From positions 1 to 41,955 of the forward strand of contig JAGVYR010000069.1 in assembly GCA_018303185.1 (NCBI GenBank): a stretch of DNA of 41,955 nt. The letters run 5' to 3'. The notes under the pieces are model-generated. The model saw only the letters and a list, made by a program, of their open reading frames with translations, had not been told where the DNA came from and did not search any database. The position numbers and the translations under genes are program-made. Every line of letters starts with the position of its first letter. The first letter of the stretch is position 1. Shown piece by piece: positions 31,432 to 38,202 of this stretch. The stretch is from Candidatus Woesearchaeota archaeon. GTDB taxonomy: Archaea; Nanobdellota; Nanobdellia; Woesearchaeales; GW2011-AR4.

Positions 31432-32973
31432 ATGAAACAGACAGCCGCATTGCTTGTTCTGGCAATATTTCTTCTTAGTATAGTTCCTGTTGTCATTGCC
31501 GAAGAAGGCAGCGACAGCGCATCAAGTGGGGATAATTCAGATGGCAGTTCAGGCTCTGTTGAAGCAGATTCAGAAACAAGAACAGAGATAGAGGATGGAG
31601 ACACAAAGATAGAAACGAGGCAGCGCATTAAAGCCGGCGTGCTTGAGACAAAGGAAAAGATTGAGGACAAAAACGCAGGCATAAAGGCTGAAGCAAGGCT
31701 GAAAGCGGCCGCTGATGCAAAGGAAGTGAGAATAGAATCGAGGGAAAAGCTTGCCGAAAAGAGGCTGGAAATAAGGGAAAAGTTTGCTGAAAACAGGCAG
31801 GAGCTTATTGTAAAGCTCAGAGAGATGGATCCTGAAAAAGCAAGGCGCCTCGCTGCTTTAGCAAATGCTGATGCAGATAAGATAGCAGGCCTTGATAAAG
31901 AAGCAGTAGAAAAGCTTACATCTCTTTCAAGGGAAAGAGTCAAGGAGCTTTCAAAGCTTGACAAGGGTGCCCTTGAGGCAAGACTTAAGGAAGTCAGGGT
32001 AAAAAAGGTAAAGAATGCCGATGATCTTAAGGACAGGGTGCTTACTAAAATAAGGATAGACAAAGCAAGGGAAAATTTCGAAAAAGCCCGCGAGAGATAT
32101 GAAGCTGCCCAGGAAAAATACAGTGAAGCCAGGCAAAGGTATCTGGAAGCAAAAGAAGCAGGAGATGAAGAAGCAGCTCTGGAGCGCGCAAAGGAAGTCC
32201 TTGTAAACTCAGCAGATTCTATAATAGCGCACCTTGAGAGGATAAAAGCCAAAATCGCAGAAAGCGAGCACATTAGCGAGGAGAATGCTGCGGAAATAAC
32301 AAAGCAGATAGACGAGAAGATTGCTGAAGTGCAGGCTCTCAAGGAGAGGGCGGCAGCGGCAACAACTGCCGATGAGATAAGGTCCATAGCAAAAGACCTT
32401 AATGCAAAGTGGAAAAACACAAAGGAGAAGGCAAAGGCTTTCGCTGAAAGGGTTGTGACTGCGCGGGTAGAGGGAATTGTGCACCAGGCAGAAGTCCTTG
32501 AGAAGAAGCTTGATGCAGCGCTTGCAAAGCTTGAGGAGCAGGGCAGGGATCTCAGCGATGTTGATTCTCTTGTAGGGGAATTCAGCGCAAAGGTCCAGGA
32601 AGCCAAGGATAAGTTCCAAGAGGCTCAGGACAAGCTTGAGGCAGCAAGAAGTTCTGATAACCGGGAAGAAGTAAAAGCGCTTGTAGACGAGGCAAGCAGC
32701 CTCCTTAAAGAGTCAAGAGAAGCTTTGAAGGAAGCGCATGACAAACTTAAGGAGATTGTAAAGCAGGTCAGGGAAGACGGCGCTGAGCTTGAGATAGAGG
32801 AAGACTCTGAAGTAGAGATTGAAGAAGAAGATGAAGAGGAGCCTGAAGACAGTGCTGATGAAGCTGAAGAGGACGAAGAAGAGACAGAGGACGAATCCAC
32901 AGAAGATGAATCCGGAGACTCTGGCGCTGAGGATGAAGAGGAAGGCTCAGAAAACAGCACAGAAGAAGCTTAA
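31432..32973 (+). CDS. Secreted long coiled-coil protein with acidic C-terminus
   Basis: The 513-residue protein has a clear signal peptide (MKQTAALLVLAIFLLSIVPV, cut after about Ala23), a Ser/Gly/Asp-rich linker, then about 380 residues of heptad-rich helix dense in Glu, Lys, Ala and Arg, and an extremely acidic tail of about 65 residues. GAGGTG 5 bases before the ATG is a strong ribosome binding site. A hairpin followed by T-run overlaps the stop codon, so it is probably monocistronic and highly expressed. Similar surface coiled-coil proteins are common in Woesearchaeota-like genomes. No enzymatic motif is present. Structural or adhesive function is inferred. Confidence 0.8.
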   Translation: MKQTAALLVLAIFLLSIVPVVIAEEGSDSASSGDNSDGSSGSVEADSETRTEIEDGDTKIETRQRIKAGVLETKEKIEDKNAGIKAEARLKAAADAKEVRIESREKLAEKRLEIREKFAENRQELIVKLREMDPEKARRLAALANADADKIAGLDKEAVEKLTSLSRERVKELSKLDKGALEARLKEVRVKKVKNADDLKDRVLTKIRIDKARENFEKARERYEAAQEKYSEARQRYLEAKEAGDEEAALERAKEVLVNSADSIIAHLERIKAKIAESEHISEENAAEITKQIDEKIAEVQALKERAAAATTADEIRSIAKDLNAKWKNTKEKAKAFAERVVTARVEGIVHQAEVLEKKLDAALAKLEEQGRDLSDVDSLVGEFSAKVQEAKDKFQEAQDKLEAARSSDNREEVKALVDEASSLLKESREALKEAHDKLKEIVKQVREDGAELEIEEDSEVEIEEEDEEEPEDSADEAEEDEEETEDESTEDESGDSGAEDEEEGSENSTEEA

Positions 32974-32988
32974 GGCTTCTTCCTTTTT
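32962..32988 (+). terminator. Hairpin plus T-run at the end of the coiled-coil gene
   Basis: GAAGAAGC (32962-32969) pairs with GCTTCTTC (32975-32982), followed by CTTTTTT. The stem overlaps the stop codon (32971-32973). Confidence 0.65.
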
Positions 32989-32995
32989 TGTTTTG

Positions 32996-33143
32996 TCAAG
33001 AACCGCCGGTCTCACAGGCATGGCGGAATGTCTGCTGGCGCAGGGCATTCCAGCGGTTCTTGAGCATGCTCAAAAATTTTCCATAATCAGGAAATGCATT
33101 TGGCTTTACGTCACCAGCCATAGACTGGATGGAAAATTTTTGA
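32996..33143. other. Two large nested inverted repeats before the lipoprotein gene
   Basis: TCAAGAACCGC (32996-33006) pairs perfectly with 33053-33063 and encloses GGAATG/CATTCC (33025-33030 with 33046-33051). TCAAAAATTTTCCA (33070-33083) pairs perfectly over 14 bp with 33130-33143 and encloses TGGCT/AGCCA. The two share the palindrome TGAGCATGCTCA at 33061-33072. The TATA box of the next gene (TTTTAAATA, 33156-33164) follows directly. No gene is seen. Confidence 0.7.
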
Positions 33144-33200
33144 CATTTTAGAAAATTTTAAATACCATCCGAAAAACTATTGCCCAGAAGAGGTGTGATA

Positions 33201-33446
33201 ATGAAAAAACTATTTTCAGCATTGTTTGCAATTTCTATCATTGGATTGCTTGCTATTGGCTGCTCTAAAGAAGCGGTTGAGGCTCCCGCAGCAGGAAGCG
33301 CAGGCACTGTCCAGGAAGCGACAGGCAACGCCCAGGTGGACAATGTAGCCCAGGATATAGCGGCCGCAGACCAGGCAAGCTCTGAGCTTGACGATTCTGG
33401 CCTGCAAGACATTGACGACGCCCTGGCAGATTTGGAGAACATTTAA
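33201..33446 (+). CDS. Small lipoprotein
   Basis: From the ATG at 33201 the protein has 81 residues. GAGGTG at 33189-33194 is the ribosome binding site and rules out the in-frame TTG at 33180. The signal peptide ends in LLAIGC, a lipobox with Cys21 as the lipid-carrying residue. The mature part is Ala-, Asp- and Glu-rich and ends in ELDDSGLQDIDDALADLENI, a short acidic helix pattern often seen on small DPANN lipoproteins. It sits on the outer face of the membrane; its function is unknown. Confidence 0.75.
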   Translation: MKKLFSALFAISIIGLLAIGCSKEAVEAPAAGSAGTVQEATGNAQVDNVAQDIAAADQASSELDDSGLQDIDDALADLENI

Positions 33447-33494
33447 TTTTTCTTTTTCAATATTTATTTATAACAATGGCTTTTTCTATGGGTT

Positions 33495-34592
33495 ATGATA
33501 CGAATAGACGGCTCCTATCTCGAAGGCGGCGGCTCGATAGCGAGAATTGCCCTCGCTTTATCCGCAATAACGCAGAAATCATTCACAATAGCTGATATAA
33601 GAAAAAACAGGCCGCAGCCAGGGCTCAAGAATCAGCACCTTTTCTGCATACGCGCTTTGGAGCAATTATGCAACGCAAAGGCAGAAGGCTCTTTTTTAGG
33701 CTCACAGGAGCTTAAATTCGTGCCGGGTAAATTAAAGGCAAAAAACCTTGAGATAGACATAGAGACAGCAGGCTCTATCCCATTGTTCCTGCAGTCTATC
33801 CTGCTTCCACTGATGTTTGCGGATAAGCCGTCAAAAATAACAATCAAAGGAGGCACATCAGGAAAATGGGCTGCCCCTATAGAGTATTTTGACAATGTCT
33901 TCCTGCCGCAAATAAGAAAATACGCAAAAATTGAGCTAAAGACATTGAAGCGCGGTTATTTCCCGAAAGGGCAGGGACTCGTAGAGATTAAGATTTCTCC
34001 AATTTACAAGCTCAACGATTTCAATTTTTTTGATGAATTTTTAATGGAAATAAGAAAAAATGCCACAAAAATAATGCTGGAGGAACAGGGCAGACTTATC
34101 CAGATAAAGGGCATCTCGCATGCTTCAATGGACATTGAAAAAGCCCAGGTTGCCGAAAGGCAGGCGAAAGCGGCGCAAACAACACTCACTTCAAGATATT
34201 CCTGCCCTATTGCAATCCAGACATCGTATTCAAGTACAGCCTCAACTGGCTCTGGAATAACTTTATGGGCAATTTTTTCAAAAGATGCGAATGAAATTGA
34301 TGAAAGAAACCCTATAAGGATTGGAGCTGATGCCCTGGGGGAAAGGGGAAAAAGCTCGGACGAAGTTGGATATGAAGCGGCCAAAAAGCTGATTGGAGAG
34401 ATAGAAAGCAAAGCGCCTGTTGACAGCCATCTTGCCGATCAGCTTCTTCCTTTTCTGGCGCTTTTTGGCGGGAAAATCAGGGCCTCAAGGCTGACAAGCC
34501 ATTCAAAAACGAATATCTATACAATAGAGAAATTCCTTGGAAAATGCCTTGAAATTGATGAGAAATCTGGCACAATCTCAGCCAATTTCTAA
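33495..34592 (+). CDS. rtcA: RNA 3'-terminal phosphate cyclase
   Basis: The enzyme converts RNA 3'-phosphates to 2',3'-cyclic phosphates through a covalent adenylated His. The 365 residues show the N-terminal IDGSYLEGGGSIARIALALS, RPQPGLKNQH, the insert domain, and the late PVDSHLADQLLPFLAL with the nucleophile His312. Length matches the family, and because the catalytic His is present it is RtcA rather than the inactive Rcl1-like type. A TATA box (TTTATAA, 33467-33473) precedes the ATG by about 25 bases. With the Thg1-like protein it suggests capacity for RNA end repair. Confidence 0.92.
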   Translation: MIRIDGSYLEGGGSIARIALALSAITQKSFTIADIRKNRPQPGLKNQHLFCIRALEQLCNAKAEGSFLGSQELKFVPGKLKAKNLEIDIETAGSIPLFLQSILLPLMFADKPSKITIKGGTSGKWAAPIEYFDNVFLPQIRKYAKIELKTLKRGYFPKGQGLVEIKISPIYKLNDFNFFDEFLMEIRKNATKIMLEEQGRLIQIKGISHASMDIEKAQVAERQAKAAQTTLTSRYSCPIAIQTSYSSTASTGSGITLWAIFSKDANEIDERNPIRIGADALGERGKSSDEVGYEAAKKLIGEIESKAPVDSHLADQLLPFLALFGGKIRASRLTSHSKTNIYTIEKFLGKCLEIDEKSGTISANF

Positions 34593-34597
34593 GGTAA

Positions 34598-34748
34598 GGT
34601 CGACTTAAGGGGCGCCCGGTTATTTCTGCTGAGGCAGGTTACGTGTTGTGGAGCCAAGGAACAGTTTTTCCCAAATAAAAAGAATACACGGTTCAGAAAA
34701 ATAAAAAATCAAAAAGCTGACGAAGCAGATGGCGCCCTTAAGTCAACC
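34598..34748. ncRNA. Candidate structured RNA/element Y, paralogue of 24959-25103
   Basis: The ends pair over about 17 bp (34598-34616 with 34731-34748) with one mismatch and one bulged G, the bulge at the same place as in X. Conserved inner blocks are GAGGCAGGTT (34631-34640), GGAACAGTTTTTCC (34658-34671), AATAAAAA and AATCAAAAA. It lies between rtcA and the zinc-ribbon gene, just before the TATA box of the latter (34772-34779). Strand is not determined. Confidence 0.55.
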
Positions 34749-34802
34749 GTGCCATTTCTAAAACAATAACTTTTATAAATCAGCCACTGCTCCCAAGAGG
34801 CT

Positions 34803-34976
34803 ATGGAAATAAAAGCAGTATGCATGTCATGCAAGAAGCGGATTTCAAATACTATCGGCTCCACACGATTCAGCTGCCCGAAATGTGGCAAATACGAGAT
34901 AATAAGGTGCAAGCACTGCCGCGAGATAGCGGCAAAGTACAAGTGCCATGAATGCGGCTTTGAAGGCCCTAATTAA
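34803..34976 (+). CDS. Zinc-ribbon RNA-binding protein (COG2888-like), 57 aa
   Basis: The protein has four CxxC-type pairs: CMSC, CPKC, CKHC and CHEC, ending in GFEGPN, so it should bind two zinc ions. Small proteins of this type usually lie next to the aEF1B gene in archaea and are predicted to act in translation. Here aEF1B follows 55 bp downstream. TTTATAAA at 34772-34779 is the TATA box and AAGAGG at 34795-34800 a ribosome binding site. Confidence 0.85.
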   Translation: MEIKAVCMSCKKRISNTIGSTRFSCPKCGKYEIIRCKHCREIAAKYKCHECGFEGPN

Positions 34977-34999
34977 CAATGGTTTCTGAAAATCTTAGA

Positions 35000-35008
35000 T
35001 TTTTAAAG
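35000..35008 (+). promoter_or_regulatory. TATA box of aEF1B, overlapping a small hairpin
   Basis: TTTTTAAAG lies 24-32 bases before the ATG at 35032. Its first bases form one arm of GAAAATC-tta-GATTTTT (34988-35004), a three-base-loop hairpin of the kind also found near 21963 and 36266. Confidence 0.5.
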
Positions 35009-35031
35009 TTCCGAATAACGGGGGTTTTCTG

Positions 35032-35310
35032 ATGGCAAAGGTAGTTGTAACCCTTAAGATAATGCCAGATTCTCCGGAAACAGACCTTGATGCAATAGAG
35101 TCAAAGGCAAAGCAGGCAATAGAGGATTTTGCAGGCAAGACAGAGACAAAAACAGAGCAGGAGCCGATTGCTTTCGGGCTTAAAGCAGTTAAAATCATGT
35201 TTGTAATGGCTGAGGAGAAAGGCTCAACAGAAGAGCTTGAAAAAGCAATTTCCAGTATAGAATCTGTAAACGGCTGCGAAATAACTGATGTTAGAAGGGC
35301 TATAGGCTAA
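35032..35310 (+). CDS. ef1b: Translation elongation factor aEF1B (EF-1 beta)
   Basis: The protein exchanges GDP for GTP on the elongation factor aEF1A. The 92 residues match the archaeal form: VVVTLKIMPDSPETDLDAIE, EPIAFGLKAVKIMFVM, and a final SSIESVNGCEITDVRRAIG. The length is normal. It follows the zinc-ribbon gene, the usual archaeal order, but has its own TATA box. Its 3' end overlaps the convergent lipoprotein gene by 4 bp. Confidence 0.93.
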   Translation: MAKVVVTLKIMPDSPETDLDAIESKAKQAIEDFAGKTETKTEQEPIAFGLKAVKIMFVMAEEKGSTEELEKAISSIESVNGCEITDVRRAIG

Positions 35311-36083
35311 TTAAACAGCTTCCACCTCATCCTTGCATTTTCTGTAGAAATTCCCTGCCATCCCAATGCCCCTGTCTTTCCGTCTCTTGTCTTTATGCAG
35401 AGGCTCTGGCCTGATTCAATATTTCCGACAGCGCCATTGACAGCGCCGCAGTCTTCCTCATTGACATCATCTATATTCATTACAACCGCCCTTATTTTCA
35501 CAGGATTAATGGCAGTAAACTGGAAAGTATCCGGGCTTCTTTTTGAAAAGGCTTCAGAGTCAATGCTCCTTATTGTTGAGAAAGTGCCGTGGCTCAGGTC
35601 AAAGTAATGCAGGTATTCATTCCCAAGCTCAAACACGCCGCCAGCTTCCGGAATATCTGAATCCTGCACTGATTCTTTCGGCTGTTCTGCAGCTTCTTCA
35701 GGCTCTTTCAGCTCTTCTGTAATTTCCTCTTTTGGAATCTCTGCAAGCTCTGCCTGCACACTGCTCTTCTTCCCTGCTTCCACAGCCACACTCGTTTCAA
35801 AATCCGCGAATCCTTCCTTTTTTACAGCAATCCTGTGCTGCCCGGCAGCTATGTTATTCAGTGTCAAAGGAATCTTTCCCTGGTACAAATCATCCATGTA
35901 AACATCAGCATTCTCTTCTGAAGATTCAACAGCAATGAACCCTGTGCCTTCCTCAGCAACTTCATCATTTGCATTATTTGCTCCATTAAGGATTTCCTGC
36001 TCAAGCCCTTTTATGTCATACTTTGGCTGGCAGGCTGCGATAAACAGGAGCAACACAACAAAGCACAGGCTTATTGCTTTCAT
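35307..36083 (-). CDS. PEGA-domain lipoprotein
   Basis: From the ATG at 36083 the protein has 258 residues. The signal peptide ends in FIAAC, with Cys18 as the lipid anchor. Residues about 48-115 form a PEGA domain (ADVYMDDLYQGKIPLTL, AAGQHRIAVKKEGFADFE), a beta repeat common in surface proteins. A Glu/Pro-rich linker leads to a C-terminal beta-rich domain with two Cys (EEDCGAVNGA, GQSLCIKTRDGKTGALGW). The frame is open further up to 36185, but that part runs into the palindromic region and lacks signal-peptide character. It is probably a cell-surface binding or structural protein. Confidence 0.75.
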   Translation of the reverse strand: MKAISLCFVVLLLFIAACQPKYDIKGLEQEILNGANNANDEVAEEGTGFIAVESSEENADVYMDDLYQGKIPLTLNNIAAGQHRIAVKKEGFADFETSVAVEAGKKSSVQAELAEIPKEEITEELKEPEEAAEQPKESVQDSDIPEAGGVFELGNEYLHYFDLSHGTFSTIRSIDSEAFSKRSPDTFQFTAINPVKIRAVVMNIDDVNEEDCGAVNGAVGNIESGQSLCIKTRDGKTGALGWQGISTENARMRWKLFN

Positions 36084-36190
36084 GCCAGCAACCAAGGCTT
36101 TTTCATATAAAAAACTATGGGTGAAATCCCAGTTAAAGATAGTGTACCTTATTGTGAGTCCTATAAAAACGCGAGGCGAGCGCACCCCTT

Positions 36191-36283
36191 AAAAATCCAG
36201 CGGATTTTTGGGATGCAAGGAAAACTTTGTTTTCTTGCACAGAAAAGCAGTGCTTTTCTTGTGCCGAAAATCCTTGATTTTCG
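36191..36283. other. Four consecutive hairpins with three-base loops
   Basis: In order: AAAAATCC-agc-GGATTTTT (36191-36209); GCAAGGAAAAC-ttt-GTTTTCTTGC (36215-36238, one bulge); GCACAGAAAAGC-agt-GCTTTTCTTGTGC (36237-36264, one bulge); CGAAAATC-ctt-GATTTTCG (36265-36283). Just upstream, 36169-36182 repeats the left arm of the CGAGGCGA element. It lies between trm1 and the PEGA lipoprotein gene, both on the minus strand. Confidence 0.75.
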
Positions 36284-36325
36284 TGAATAAGCAATCAAGG
36301 CAATAATGCACTATTTTCAACATAA

Positions 36326-37348
36326 CTATTGTTTCAGAATCCTCAAAAGCCGTTCATAAGAAATATCCGACCTTATCCCCGTTCCAGAAAAATGCGTCTC
36401 TGAGCACTTAAAGCCTGCTTTCCTGGCTTCTTTCACAACTTCTTCCTTTTTTCTTATGTGCTTTATGCCTTCCCTTTCAACAATGGCATGAATGTCAAAG
36501 AATCCTGCAGTTTTTATCTTGGATTCGTCATTTACAATTTTCATGAATTTTTCAAGCTCTTTATCATTCATTCCTTTGCATGACTTAAGCATTTTTGCCG
36601 TCAATCCCATGTCAAAAAGCTGCCCGAGCCATAAAGGCCCTGCCCCATTAAGCATTCCATGCTCTTTCACAATGCGGTCAACTTCTTCCTTGCCCTTGGC
36701 GCACTGGAAAAATGCCCTGAAATAATGGTCCTTAAAGAAAGAGAATACGGGAACCATAGCTTTATCGTATTGAGCCGCAACAAGCTGCACTTTCCTTATC
36801 AGTATGCGCAGTCCTGTTTCATGCATCAGCTCATTCTTCTTGGAGATGGCCCAATATTTCCTTAGTGTTGATTTTGGATAAGTGCCGGTCAATGCAGCAG
36901 TATCAGTCGCAGTAACAGCAAGAAGCCCGCCTCTTGATATCTTCTTCACAGCCATGTCAAGGAACGGATTCGGGCTTCCGAAAGGGTCCACATCTATGTA
37001 ATCAAAGCCTTTTGACTCAAGAAGAAGCCTGTTCGCATCCTTGTTCTCAACCGTAAAGCTCACTTTGTTCAGCTTCATGTTTTTCTTAATCAGCTTCATA
37101 GATTCCTTGTCATGGTCATTCGCAGTCAAGCTCTTGAATTTCAGCTCTTTTGCAAATCTCACAGCCCTTATGCCGGAAGCTGCCATAAGGTCGCACAGGC
37201 TCATTGGAGGGAATTGCTTCAGCAGCAGCACTGAAATATCCCTGTTAAATTTCATCGCAGGATTGTAGAATACCGGCAGCTCTTTGGATATCTTCTCGGC
37301 TGTATGCACGTAAGCTTTCACAGAGCCTTCTTCAATCATGCTGTACAT
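36326..37348 (-). CDS. trm1: tRNA (guanine26-N2)-dimethyltransferase
   Basis: The enzyme dimethylates G26 of tRNAs using S-adenosylmethionine. The 340 residues show VFYNPAMKFNRDISVLLL, SAM motif I as LCDLMAASGIRAVRFAKEL, the catalytic motif YIDVDPFGSPNPFLD (118-131), TATDTAALTGTYPKS, RKYW, and HETGLRILI. The protein is some 30-40 residues shorter than many Trm1 proteins, mainly because the Cys-rich zinc insert is missing. ATG at 37348 or the Met three residues later may be the start. A minus-strand TATA-like CTTTTTATTCC lies near 37367-37378. Confidence 0.92.
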   Translation of the reverse strand: MYSMIEEGSVKAYVHTAEKISKELPVFYNPAMKFNRDISVLLLKQFPPMSLCDLMAASGIRAVRFAKELKFKSLTANDHDKESMKLIKKNMKLNKVSFTVENKDANRLLLESKGFDYIDVDPFGSPNPFLDMAVKKISRGGLLAVTATDTAALTGTYPKSTLRKYWAISKKNELMHETGLRILIRKVQLVAAQYDKAMVPVFSFFKDHYFRAFFQCAKGKEEVDRIVKEHGMLNGAGPLWLGQLFDMGLTAKMLKSCKGMNDKELEKFMKIVNDESKIKTAGFFDIHAIVEREGIKHIRKKEEVVKEARKAGFKCSETHFSGTGIRSDISYERLLRILKQ

Positions 37349-37381
37349 AAATAAAAGAAAAAGAAGAAGGAATAAAAAGCT

Positions 37382-37765
37382 TTAGATTATTGTTATGTAC
37401 CTGTGCCTGACTTTCCTGAAATGGTCATTGCTCACTGTTATCCTTGCAAGATACTCGCCAGGAGGCACATTGCCTGTCTCCCACACAAGGAACCTTCCGT
37501 AAGAGTCTCCATGGTCAACGTCAAATGCTGTTCCGCCGGTAACATCCCCTGTGTCGTAGATGAGCATTCTTGCCTTTACATCCTCTATATTCTCATCCGC
37601 CCTGTTCACTACGTTGGTGTGCAATTCCACCGGCTGCCCTGCCTCATAGATCTCATAGCTCCTTACCTGGCCGAAAAAGCTGTCATAGCCCCTGTCTGAG
37701 AAATCTATCTTGCCGAACAAAGCCAGCACAATGAAAACCGCAAAAACCGACAATATTTTCCTCAC
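37382..37765 (-). CDS. Small exported or membrane-anchored beta-sandwich protein
   Basis: From GTG at 37765 the protein has 127 residues. GGTGAT 6 bases upstream on this strand is the ribosome binding site and decides this start over the ATG at 37792. An N-terminal hydrophobic segment (ILSVFAVFIVLALFGKI) is a signal peptide or anchor. The rest looks like one Ig-like or CARDB-like beta domain (GQPVELHTNVVNRADENIED, PPGEYLARITVSN). It lies just upstream of trm1 on the same strand. CTTTAAATAT near 37810-37819 is a likely TATA box. Function is unknown. Confidence 0.65.
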   Translation of the reverse strand: MRKILSVFAVFIVLALFGKIDFSDRGYDSFFGQVRSYEIYEAGQPVELHTNVVNRADENIEDVKARMLIYDTGDVTGGTAFDVDHGDSYGRFLVWETGNVPPGEYLARITVSNDHFRKVRHRYITII

Positions 37766-37881
37766 AATTATCACCCTTAAACTTGACACCATTTAATAAT
37801 GGTAGCTGATATTTAAAGATTTCTATGAAGTTGAGATTTCTTTGGGTAGCAAGGTTAGCATCCTTTTGCAATAAATAAAAC

Positions 37882-37930
37882 CGCGAGGCGAACGATATGC
37901 GTTAAGAGTGAGCCTCGCGACTAACATTGC
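37882..37930. repeat. CGAGGCGA hairpin element, copy B
   Basis: CGCGAGGC (37882-37889) pairs with GCCTCGCG (37912-37919). Against copy A the second base pair is G-C instead of A-T, a compensated change. The inner hairpin is AACG-ATATG-CGTT where copy A has GCGC-CAT-GCGC. GACTAACATTGC (37919-37930) follows as in copy A. Confidence 0.7.
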
Positions 37931-37991
37931 GGAGCGTATTGAAAGAATAAGCGCAGATAAAAGACAATTAGGGCAATACGGCATTTTTTCA

Positions 37992-38155
37992 GGCTCTGTC
38001 CCGAATCTCACTTTGCTCGGGTTAGCAGCTTTCGCCCAATTTACGTATTAGGCAAAGTACCAGCCATTCCCGTATGGAGCAACCCCTTGGCTTCCTTTGC
38101 TGAAAAAGTAGAATGGGCTCACTTAAAGCTGCTAACCTACATTCGGGACAGAGCC
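37992..38155. other. Two-tier 164-bp inverted repeat upstream of the aIF5B gene
   Basis: GGCTCTGTCCCGAAT (37992-38006) pairs perfectly over 15 bp with 38141-38155. Inside it GGTTAGCAGCTTT (38020-38032) pairs perfectly over 13 bp with 38125-38137. The 92-base centre has weaker pairing, such as AGCCATTC with GAATGGGCT. With copy B of the CGAGGCGA element it fills most of the 437-bp gap 37766-38202, which holds no gene that I can see. The TATA box of infB follows directly. Confidence 0.75.
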
Positions 38156-38170
38156 ATTTTTTCAACAACC

Positions 38171-38178
38171 TTTAAAAA
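38171..38178 (+). promoter_or_regulatory. TATA box of the aIF5B gene
   Basis: TTTAAAAA lies 25-32 bases before the GTG at 38203, giving a leaderless message starting at or near the start codon. Confidence 0.6.
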
Positions 38179-38202
38179 CCGCCTGAAATTACTCTAAAGC
38201 TG

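Noticed and set aside
31395-32606. A 403-codon open frame on the minus strand opposite the secreted coiled-coil gene
   Set aside because: It is the Ser/Ala/Leu-rich shadow of a Glu/Lys/Ala-rich gene. The plus-strand frame has a signal peptide, ribosome binding site, TATA box and terminator; this one has none.
36084-36185. Longer N-terminus for the PEGA lipoprotein
   Set aside because: The extra 34 residues run toward the palindromic region and would bury the lipobox signal peptide inside the protein.
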